From NCBI GenBank assembly GCA_050249695.1, contig JBFWQA010000006.1, forward strand, positions 62,001 through 126,000: a DNA stretch of 64,000 nucleotides, given 5' to 3'. Made by a program: the position numbers and the translations under genes. This DNA is from JACKJP01 sp050249695. Its GTDB lineage: Bacteria; Pseudomonadota; Alphaproteobacteria; Rhizobiales; Tepidamorphaceae. This document shows, one piece after another, positions 34,539 to 42,154 of this stretch (positions are counted from its first letter, which is position 1; every line of letters begins with the position of its first letter). Under the pieces are notes generated by a model. It was not told where the DNA came from. It saw only the letters and a program-made list of their open reading frames with translations, and ran no database searches.

Positions 34539-35674
34539 GGGTCCGGAGCTTGCGCCAGTTTCTCGGCAAGATAGGAGCGGATGGCGGCCGCGTCGAGCCC
34601 GCGCGCGACGAATGCCTCGCCGATCGCCCTGACAAGTATGAATGTCAGCGATCCGCGCTCGACCTTCTTGTCCTGGGCGATGAGGTCCATGAGCGTGTCG
34701 GCGTCGGGCAGGCCGCCTTCGACCTGGAACGTATCGGTCGGCAGACCGACGGCATGGAAGTGTGCCCTGACGCGCGCCGTCTCCTGCGCCGCGACGTGAC
34801 CGAGCCTTTCGGACATCTCAAAGGCGCAGATCATACCGATCGCGATGGCCTCGCCATGCAGCAGCCGGTCGCTGTAGCCGCACGCCGCCTCGAAAGCATG
34901 GCCGAACGTGTGGCCGAGATTGAGCAGCGCCCGTTCGCCCGATTCGCGTTCGTCGCGGGCAACGATTCCGGCCTTCGCCGCGCAACTGGTGGCGATGGCT
35001 CGGATGCGCGCATGTCCGCCGCTGAAAACGGACGGCCATTCCTTCTCCAGCCAGTCGAAAAAGCCGCGGTCGCCGAGCAGGCCGTATTTGACCACCTCGG
35101 CATAGCCTGCGCGGAATTCCCGCACCGGCAGCGTATCGAGGCTTTCGATGTCGGCGAGTACCAATGCCGGCTGGTGAAAGGCGCCGATCAGATTTTTGCC
35201 GTGCGCGGTGTCGATCCCGGTCTTGCCGCCGATCGAGCTGTCGACCTGGGCGAGCAGCGACGTCGGAATCTGCACGAAGCGAACGCCCCGGCGGAGGATG
35301 GAAGCGGCGAAACCGGCAAGATCGCCGACCACTCCGCCCCCCAGCGCGACGACGAGGTCGCCGCGCTCGATGCGGTGATCGAGAAGGAAATCCGTCACCT
35401 CCTGCAATCTAGCGAAGCTCTTCGATTTCTCGCCTGGAGGGACGATCAGCGAATTGGCGTCGAGGCCGCCGTGGCGCAGCGAATCCTCAAGGCGGCCGAG
35501 CTGGGCCGCCGCGACGTTCGCGTCGGTGATGATCGCGAGCCGCGCGCCGGGTGCGAGCGCGGCGATATGCTCGGCCGCGCGTTCCATCAGCCCCGGCCCG
35601 ATAAGGATGTCGTAGCCACGGTCCGCGAGCTCGACGCGGACTTTTCTGACTTCAGCGTTCGCGGCAGCGCTCAT
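34535..35674 (-). CDS. aroB: 3-dehydroquinate synthase
   Basis: 379 residues. It converts DAHP to 3-dehydroquinate, the second shikimate-pathway step. NAD- and metal-binding motifs are present: GDLVVALGGGVVGDLAGFAASI, FVQIPTSLLAQVDSSIGGKTGID, GYAEVVKYG and the zinc-ligand region LNLGHTFGHAFE. The ATG at 35674 overlaps the aroK stop (ATGA), giving translational coupling; the frame is open further upstream but only as antisense-like extension over aroK. Confidence 0.97.
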   Translation of the reverse strand: MSAAANAEVRKVRVELADRGYDILIGPGLMERAAEHIAALAPGARLAIITDANVAAAQLGRLEDSLRHGGLDANSLIVPPGEKSKSFARLQEVTDFLLDHRIERGDLVVALGGGVVGDLAGFAASILRRGVRFVQIPTSLLAQVDSSIGGKTGIDTAHGKNLIGAFHQPALVLADIESLDTLPVREFRAGYAEVVKYGLLGDRGFFDWLEKEWPSVFSGGHARIRAIATSCAAKAGIVARDERESGERALLNLGHTFGHAFEAACGYSDRLLHGEAIAIGMICAFEMSERLGHVAAQETARVRAHFHAVGLPTDTFQVEGGLPDADTLMDLIAQDKKVERGSLTFILVRAIGEAFVARGLDAAAIRSYLAEKLAQAPDP

Positions 35675-36288
35675 TGCAGCTTGGCCTCGGCGTCGAAGGC
35701 GTTTTCCAGACGCGCCAGGACCGCCTCGATGATCTCGCCGACGACGGTTTCGTGCGGCACGTCGCGCGACATCACGGTGATATCCGCCAGGGCGTAGGTC
35801 GGGTTTCTCTGCTCGATCAGGGACTTCAGCGTTCCTTCGGGATCGGCGGTCCTGAGCAGGGGACGGTTGCTGCGCCGTTTCACGCGGCGGAACAGCAGGT
35901 CCGAATCGGCCTTCAGCCAGATGGAAACCCCGGTCGAGGCGATGATGCGGCGCGTGTCGGGATCCATGAAGGCGCCGCCGCCGGTCGCCAGGACGAGAGG
36001 CCCACCGCGCAGGATGCGCTCGATCACACGCTTTTCGCCATCGCGGAAATAGGCTTCGCCATGCGCCTCGAATATCTCCGGGATCGTCTGGCCGGCCGCC
36101 TTCTCGATCTCCGTGTCGGCATCGACGAAGGGGATGGAAAGGCGCGAGGCCAGACGCCGGCCGACGGAGGATTTGCCGGCGCCCATCATGCCGACCAGCA
36201 CGAGCGACCGGCCGCCGAGCCCTGCAACAAGCGCGGCTTCCCCGGTCCGTGCCTTGGCGGGAACGGTATTGGCATTTCCGGTCGTCAT
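35671..36288 (-). CDS. aroK: Shikimate kinase
   Basis: 205 residues. P-loop GMMGAGKS (33-40), the shikimate-binding DADTEIEKAAGQTIPEIF, GGGAFMDPDTR, and the LID arginine region RRSNRPLLR. It phosphorylates shikimate at the 3-hydroxyl. The first about 25 residues extend beyond E. coli AroK, which is common in this order. It is first in an operon with aroB and the CorC-type gene, divergent from the small membrane protein and xerD. Confidence 0.97.
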   Translation of the reverse strand: MTTGNANTVPAKARTGEAALVAGLGGRSLVLVGMMGAGKSSVGRRLASRLSIPFVDADTEIEKAAGQTIPEIFEAHGEAYFRDGEKRVIERILRGGPLVLATGGGAFMDPDTRRIIASTGVSIWLKADSDLLFRRVKRRSNRPLLRTADPEGTLKSLIEQRNPTYALADITVMSRDVPHETVVGEIIEAVLARLENAFDAEAKLQ

Positions 36289-36523
36289 CGGCTCCTTGGC
36301 CCTTCAGCATGCGGCAGGCGGTGCATCATGGCAGGTCGTAATGGGGCGCGGGCGGATTGACAAGCGGCGCGCGGGACGCGGGCGCCGGCATCGACCGTCC
36401 GGGGTGCTCTGCGGGCTTCCAAAAGCGTGCCAATCGTGCTTTGTGAAGCTGGGGCCGATCAAAAACGGCACGCAGCGCCACGGCGCGGCGCGTCGGGGCA
36501 AGTATTCCGGGGTAGCCGTCGCG

Positions 36524-36664
36524 ATGCCATCGCTCATTCGTTTCATCGTCTTCTGCGGCGTCATTGCGGGGCTCGGCTATGGCGGCCTGTTCGCGCTGGC
36601 GAACTTCGTGAAACCCGAACCGCGCGAGATGACGGTGCGGGTCGATATAGACCAATTGCGCTGA
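36524..36664 (+). CDS. Small single-pass membrane protein
   Basis: 46 residues: one transmembrane helix (about 4-26, LIRFIVFCGVIAGLGYGGLFAL) and a short tail FVKPEPREMTVRVDIDQLR. It lies 27 bases before xerD on the same strand. Short proteins of this shape sit between aroK and xerD in related genomes to my knowledge; no function is known. The frame is open upstream to 36113, but that extension overlaps aroK antisense and is unlikely. Confidence 0.6.
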   Translation: MPSLIRFIVFCGVIAGLGYGGLFALANFVKPEPREMTVRVDIDQLR

Positions 36665-36691
36665 AGGCTGCCCTCATCGTCGGGAGACCGC

Positions 36692-37633
36692 ATGATGACG
36701 ACGGGACAACCGGTCTATCTCGTCGAGGCGTTTCTGGAGACGCTCGCGGCCGAGCGCGGCGCGGCCGTCAATACGCTTGAGGCCTATCGCGGCGATCTTC
36801 TCGATTTCTCGGGCTTTGCCGCCCGAAAGGGCCGCGACCCCGTCGCCGCCGATACGGAACTGATCAGGGCCTATCTGGCCGATCTCGACGCCAGGGGTTT
36901 CACGGGCACATCCGTTGCCCGGCGGCTCTCGGCGATCCGGCAGTTCTTCCGTTTTCTCGTCGATGACCGCCATCGCGAGGACGACCCCACAGGCGTGATC
37001 GAAACGCCCAAGCGGGGCCGCCCGCTGCCGAAGATTCTTTCGCAGGAAGACGTGGACGCCCTGCTCGCGCAGGCAGCCCGGGAGGCGCAAACGGCCGAAG
37101 AGACGGCGGTGCGGATGCTGGCGCTTTGCGAACTGCTTTACGCCACGGGTCTGCGGGTTTCGGAACTCGTGGCCTTGCCGGTGGGGGCAGCGCGGGCCGC
37201 GGGCCAGGTCGTCATGGTGCGCGGCAAGGGCGGGCGCGAACGGATCGTGCCGCTGACGGAAGCGGCGCGCGACGCCATCACCGTCTGGGAGAAGATCCGG
37301 CGCGAAAGCCACCCGCAGTCACGGCATCTCTTTCCCGCCGACGGCGCCAGCGGCCATCTGAGCCGGCAGGTGTTCGCCCGCGATCTGAAGGGGCTGGCCG
37401 CGCGCGCGGGCATCGATACCAGACGCATCTCGCCGCATGTCGTGCGCCATGCCTTCGCCAGCCATCTGCTGGAAAACGGCGCCGATCTCAGGGTCGTCCA
37501 GCAATTGCTCGGACATGCCGATATCGCAACGACGCAGATCTATACCCATGTCATGCAGGAGCGGTTGAGGGCAGTCGTCGAAACCTATCACCCGCTTGCC
37601 GGCGAGGCAGAAGATGCATCCGGCTCTTCTTGA
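36692..37633 (+). CDS. xerD: Tyrosine recombinase XerD
   Basis: 313 residues. An N-terminal SAM-like core-binding domain (about 8-95) precedes the catalytic domain with all active residues: Arg155 (ATGLRVSEL), Lys179, His249 and Arg252 (HVVRHAFASH), His275 (GHADIATTQIY) and the nucleophile Tyr284. With XerC it resolves chromosome dimers at dif near the terminus and FtsK. Length and context (next to aroK and accA) indicate the housekeeping enzyme rather than a phage integrase. Confidence 0.93.
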   Translation: MMTTGQPVYLVEAFLETLAAERGAAVNTLEAYRGDLLDFSGFAARKGRDPVAADTELIRAYLADLDARGFTGTSVARRLSAIRQFFRFLVDDRHREDDPTGVIETPKRGRPLPKILSQEDVDALLAQAAREAQTAEETAVRMLALCELLYATGLRVSELVALPVGAARAAGQVVMVRGKGGRERIVPLTEAARDAITVWEKIRRESHPQSRHLFPADGASGHLSRQVFARDLKGLAARAGIDTRRISPHVVRHAFASHLLENGADLRVVQQLLGHADIATTQIYTHVMQERLRAVVETYHPLAGEAEDASGSS

Positions 37634-37752
37634 CACATTCGCGCCTGCGGTTCAGTGTCCGCGCCGCCCGGGGCAGGCGCCGTCCCGAATTCGCAGGACA
37701 TGTGAAACCGGCAGCGCAAACACAGGCAAAGATGTTAGAACGCTCAGGCCAG

Positions 37753-38709
37753 ATGAAGTCCTATCTCGATTTTGAAAACGCGGTCGCCGAGATCGACGGA
37801 CGCATCGCCGAACTGCGCGCCATCGGCGACGAGGACGGTCGCGGCAATATCGCGGCCGAGATCGAAAGGCTCGAAAAGAAGGCGAACCAGACCCTTGGCG
37901 AGCTCTACCAGAAACTGACCCCCTGGCAGAAGACCCAGGTCGCCCGACATCCTCTCCGGCCGCATTTCGTCGACTATCTGCAGGCGCTCATCACCGATTT
38001 CACGCCGCTGGCCGGCGACCGCAACTATGCGGAGGATGCCGCGATCGTCGGCGGGATCGGGCGGTTCCGCGGCGCCTCGGTGGTAGTGATCGGCCAGGAG
38101 AAGGGCAATACGACCGAAACGCGGCTGAAGCATAATTTCGGGATGGCGCGGCCGGAAGGATACCGCAAGGCGGTGCGGCTGATGTCGCTGGCGGAGCGTT
38201 TTTCGCTGCCTGTGCTTTGCTTCGTCGACACTGCGGGCGCCTATCCGGGCATCGGCGCGGAGGAACGCGGCCAGGCGGAAGCGATCGCCCGCTCGACGGA
38301 TGCGTCGCTGGCGTTGGGCGTGCCCAATATCGCGGTGGTCATCGGCGAAGGCGGCTCGGGCGGGGCGGTGGCCATCGCGACCGCCAACCGGGTGATGATG
38401 CTGGAACATTCGATCTATACCGTCGCCTCGCCCGAGGCTTCCGCCTCGATCCTGTGGCGCGATTCGACCCGCGCCGCCGATGCGGCGACGGCGATGAAGG
38501 TGACCGCGCAGGATCTGAAGCGGTTCCATGTGATCGACCAGATCATCACCGAGCCGACCGGCGGTGCGCATCGCGACGCCGCAACGGTGATCGAAGACGT
38601 GGGCGATGCGATTCAGGCCAGCCTCAACGAATTGACGACCATGAGCCCGGCGGAAATTCGCGCCGACAGGCGGCGCAAGTTCCTCGCCATGGGCACCGTC
38701 ATTGACTGA
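37753..38709 (+). CDS. accA: Acetyl-CoA carboxylase carboxyltransferase, alpha subunit
   Basis: 318 residues. Family start MKSYLDFENAVAEIDGRIAEL, then NFGMARPEGYRKAVRLMSLAE and the carboxyltransferase core DTAGAYPGIGAEERGQAEAIA with GEGGSGGAVAIA. It transfers carboxyl from biotin to acetyl-CoA, giving malonyl-CoA for fatty-acid synthesis. I chose the ATG at 37753 because homologues begin near this point; an in-frame ATG at 37732 is a possible alternative. It follows xerD by 119 bases. Confidence 0.97.
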   Translation: MKSYLDFENAVAEIDGRIAELRAIGDEDGRGNIAAEIERLEKKANQTLGELYQKLTPWQKTQVARHPLRPHFVDYLQALITDFTPLAGDRNYAEDAAIVGGIGRFRGASVVVIGQEKGNTTETRLKHNFGMARPEGYRKAVRLMSLAERFSLPVLCFVDTAGAYPGIGAEERGQAEAIARSTDASLALGVPNIAVVIGEGGSGGAVAIATANRVMMLEHSIYTVASPEASASILWRDSTRAADAATAMKVTAQDLKRFHVIDQIITEPTGGAHRDAATVIEDVGDAIQASLNELTTMSPAEIRADRRRKFLAMGTVID

Positions 38710-38883
38710 ACTCAATTCGTCATCTTTGTTGATTTGCTCTGTTTTCCAATGTGGTGCATATTCCGGCACGGCTCAACAAGGGAATTCCGCGGGGAAATCC
38801 TCCATTTGGAAACGGTGTCTTAAGGTTAGCGCGGTATGAATATCGCCGGTGGTGATTTTCAGTAACGCGTTCAGGTTCCGCCC

Positions 38884-40230
38884 ATGCCCATTCTTAACTC
38901 GCCCATTCGCACGTCCAGACTGTTCAAGCCGTTCGCCGCGCTCGCGGTCGCCTATGCGCTTCTGGTGCTGCCGGCCTGCGTCAGCGACAGCCGCGCGCCC
39001 AAGCATCTCAAGCCGATCTCCCAGAAGACGTTGTCGTTGATGGAAGAGAAGGGGATGGGGCGGCTCGATCCGATCGTCATCCGCATCTTCAAGGAAGAAT
39101 CCGAGCTGGAGGTCTGGAAGCGCAATCGGAGCGGGCGCTATGCGCTGCTCAATACCTATCCGATCTGCGCCTGGTCGGGCGTGCTCGGCCCCAAGGTCAA
39201 GGAAGGCGACCGGCAGGCGCCGGAAGGCTTCTATACGATCACGCCGGGCCTGATGAACCCCAATTCCAGCTATTATCTGTCGTTCAACATCGGCTATCCG
39301 AACGCATATGACCAAGCCTATGAGCGCACCGGATCGAACCTGATGGTTCACGGCGCATGCTCGTCGGCGGGCTGCTATTCGATGACCGACGAGCAGATCG
39401 CCGACATCTACGCGATCGCCCGCGACGCCTTCAAGGGCGGCCAGCGCGCCTTCCAGGTTCAGGCCTATCCGTTCCGCATGACGCCGGAAAATCTCGCGCG
39501 GCACCGCAACAATCCCCACATGGCGTTCTGGAAGAACCTCAAGCAGGGTTCGGATCATTTCGAAGTGACGGGCACGCCGCCGGAAGTGGCTGTGTGCGGC
39601 AAGCGGTATGTCTTCGACGTGACACCGGAAAATCCGAAGGCCAAGCTCGAGCCCACAGCGGCATGCCCGGCGCTGACGATGCCGGAGGAACTCCGGATCG
39701 CGGTCGCGGAAAAGGAAGCGCGCGACGAGCAGGCCGTGCAGGTCGCCGTCGCCGAGCTGCTCTCCAAGCCCGCCGCGGGCGTGTCGCAGCCGACGATCAT
39801 AGTTGCCGACAACGAGACCAAGCCCGCGCCGGCGGCATCCGCGCCCTCTTCGTTCACGCTGGCTTCGGCCCTCGGGTCGTCCAAGGGCAGCGCCGCTCCG
39901 GCGGAGACCGCGAAGAAAAGCGAAGGCGGCTCTTCGTTCCTGTCGCGGATGATGAACGCGGCCAATCCGCGCAGCTGGGGCGGCAGCGAGGCGCCGAAGG
40001 TTGAGCCGGCCGTCGTGACCGGCGTGCCGATGCCCGCACCCCGTCCGGAGCGCACGGCGATGTCCTCCGTCCCCGTCCCGATCGAGCATTCGGCCGTGAC
40101 CGGCTACGCGCCGGTGCGGAGTTTCGACCGCAAGGACGGCGATCCTTTCGCGGTGTTCGAGATGTTCACGCAGGTCGGCAGGGCCTGGGCGCCACGCGAT
40201 TCGCAGGCGGCAAGGCTGGGCACGCGCTGA
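38884..40230 (+). CDS. L,D-transpeptidase-family lipoprotein (YafK-like)
   Basis: 448 residues. The export signal ends in lipobox LPAC (Cys32). The YkuD-type catalytic domain (about 60-200) has the motif HGACSSAGCYSM with His156 and nucleophile Cys164. YafK (DpaA) and relatives act on meso-diaminopimelate linkages in peptidoglycan: cross-linking or removal of bound lipoprotein. The C-terminal 170 residues are Ala/Pro/Ser-rich and disordered (for example KPAPAASAPSS), probably a wall-spanning tail. The 174 bases upstream hold its promoter; no operon partner. Confidence 0.87.
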   Translation: MPILNSPIRTSRLFKPFAALAVAYALLVLPACVSDSRAPKHLKPISQKTLSLMEEKGMGRLDPIVIRIFKEESELEVWKRNRSGRYALLNTYPICAWSGVLGPKVKEGDRQAPEGFYTITPGLMNPNSSYYLSFNIGYPNAYDQAYERTGSNLMVHGACSSAGCYSMTDEQIADIYAIARDAFKGGQRAFQVQAYPFRMTPENLARHRNNPHMAFWKNLKQGSDHFEVTGTPPEVAVCGKRYVFDVTPENPKAKLEPTAACPALTMPEELRIAVAEKEARDEQAVQVAVAELLSKPAAGVSQPTIIVADNETKPAPAASAPSSFTLASALGSSKGSAAPAETAKKSEGGSSFLSRMMNAANPRSWGGSEAPKVEPAVVTGVPMPAPRPERTAMSSVPVPIEHSAVTGYAPVRSFDRKDGDPFAVFEMFTQVGRAWAPRDSQAARLGTR

Positions 40231-40264
40231 AGGTCTTCGCGCGCTTGCAGGCCCGATCCGGCGG

Positions 40265-42040
40265 CTACAGCGGCCAGAACACCATGATCGCGGGCACACC
40301 GATCGCGACGACCAGAATTTCCAGCGGCAGGCCCATACGCCAATAGTCGCCGAAGGCATAGCCGCCCGGCCCGAGGATCAGCGTGTTGTTCTTGTGGCCG
40401 ATCGGCGTCAGGAACGCACAGGAAGCGGCAACCGCCACCGCCATCAGGAACGGGTCGGGATTGGCGCCGAGCCCCGTCGCGACATCCACCGCGATCGGTG
40501 CGGCGATGACGGCGGTCGCGGTATTGTTGAGCACGTCCGACAGCGTCATCGTCACGATCATCAGGATCGTCAGCACCGCCCAGCTGGGCAGGCCGGACGA
40601 GAGATCGACGAGGTTCTGCGCGATGAGCGCGGTGCCGCCCGACTGCTCGAGCGCGGTGCCCAGCGGTATCATCGAGCCGAGCAGCACCACCACCGGCCAT
40701 TCGATTTCCTCGTAGACCTGGCGCAGCGGCACGATATCGAACAAGACATAGGCGATGACGACCAGCGCGAGCGCCGCCGGCAGGTAGACGAGCCCGAAAC
40801 TGGCGGCGATGATCGCTGCGGCGAAGATGCCGCCGGCGAAGGCGGCGCGGCCGTGCTGGGTGACGTTGAGACCGCGTTCGGCCAGCGGCAGCCCGCCGAG
40901 CCACTGAATGACTTCGGCAAGGCGTTCGCTCGGCCCCAGAATGAGCATGATGTCGCCGGCCTGGATGCTCAGATGCCGAACGCGCTTGCTGAAGCGAACG
41001 CCGCGACGCGAGACGCCGAGCAGCGACACGCCATGCCTGGCGAGGAGGCGCACGTCCTGTGAGGTGCGGCCCTCTATGCGCGAGTCTCGCGGCACCACGA
41101 TCTCGGCAAGCGACAGATCGCGGCCACCTTCCTCCGCGAGCTTTTCCTTGCCGATATAGGAGAGTTTCAGCTGGCCGACGAGCGCATCGATCGCTTCGGC
41201 CGTCGCATTGACGATGAGATAGTCGCCGGCGCGAATTTCCTCGCGCCGCGCCGCGCCGGGGCGGCGGCGTCCATTGCGCACCAGCCCGACGATCTGGACA
41301 TCGCTGTCTTCCAGCTCGCTGTCGAGTTCGCTGACGATGCGGCCCACGGCCGGGGACTTCTTTTCGACCACCAGTTCGGCTGTGTAACCCTCCAGATCCA
41401 TCAGTTCGGCCGCCGCCTTGGCGCGCTTCGGATCGATCGGGATCAGCCGCCAGCCGATCAGCGCGACGAACAGTATGCCGGCGAATGTGACGATGAGGCC
41501 GACCGGGGCGAAATCGAACATCCGGTAGCTCGCGCCCAGCGCGTCTTCCCGGTAGGCGGCGATGATGATGTTCGGGGGCGTGCCGATCAGCGTGACCATC
41601 CCGCCGAGAATGGTGGCGAATGAGAGGGGCATGAGGCTGAGCGCCGGGCTGCGGTTCGCCTTGCCCGCGGCGGACATGTCCACCGGCATCAGAAGCGCCA
41701 GCGCTGCGACATTGTTCATGAAGGCGGACAGGAAGGCGCCGAGCCCGGACATGACGGCGATGTGCGAGGCGATTGACTTGCCGGTGCCGAGGATGTGCCG
41801 GGTGATCAGGTCGACGGCGCCGGAATTGACGAGCCCCCTGGAGACGACAAGGACGATGGCGACGATGATCGTCGCCGGGTGGCCAAAGCCGGCGAAGGCT
41901 TCTTCCGTCGGCAGCAAGCCCAGCACGACGGCGGCGCACAGGGCCGAGAAGGCGACGAGGTCGTAGCGAAAACGCCCCCAGAGCATGAGGGCGAACACGA
42001 TGACGAACAAGGAGAAAAGCAGAATCTGATCGGTTGTCAT
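40265..42040 (-). CDS. SLC13/DASS-family permease with two TrkA-C (RCK_C) domains
   Basis: 591 residues. Two halves of membrane helices (about 1-190 and 390-590) are separated by a cytoplasmic part with two TrkA-C-like domains (about 205-370). ATILGGMVTLIGTPPNIIIAAY and the second-half VVVLLGSMIPLGTALEQSGGTALIA carry the family's substrate and sodium signature regions (SNT-like motifs altered to GTPPN). Such permeases move sulfate, di- or tricarboxylates with sodium; the substrate cannot be told. Single gene, facing the L,D-transpeptidase gene. Confidence 0.87.
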   Translation of the reverse strand: MTTDQILLFSLFVIVFALMLWGRFRYDLVAFSALCAAVVLGLLPTEEAFAGFGHPATIIVAIVLVVSRGLVNSGAVDLITRHILGTGKSIASHIAVMSGLGAFLSAFMNNVAALALLMPVDMSAAGKANRSPALSLMPLSFATILGGMVTLIGTPPNIIIAAYREDALGASYRMFDFAPVGLIVTFAGILFVALIGWRLIPIDPKRAKAAAELMDLEGYTAELVVEKKSPAVGRIVSELDSELEDSDVQIVGLVRNGRRRPGAARREEIRAGDYLIVNATAEAIDALVGQLKLSYIGKEKLAEEGGRDLSLAEIVVPRDSRIEGRTSQDVRLLARHGVSLLGVSRRGVRFSKRVRHLSIQAGDIMLILGPSERLAEVIQWLGGLPLAERGLNVTQHGRAAFAGGIFAAAIIAASFGLVYLPAALALVVIAYVLFDIVPLRQVYEEIEWPVVVLLGSMIPLGTALEQSGGTALIAQNLVDLSSGLPSWAVLTILMIVTMTLSDVLNNTATAVIAAPIAVDVATGLGANPDPFLMAVAVAASCAFLTPIGHKNNTLILGPGGYAFGDYWRMGLPLEILVVAIGVPAIMVFWPL

Positions 42041-42154
42041 TTGCGGGAGTCTACCAAGGAGGCGTCACACATTGCCAGCGACGCAACAGGATCGAACGGG
42101 AATGGTTCCCTTGCCCCTGTCAGGCAGACTCGAAGCCACGAATGCCGCGACGTC

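Noticed and set aside
36692..37633. XerD gene as a mobile-element integrase
   Set aside because: Length, motifs and core-gene neighbours fit the housekeeping recombinase.
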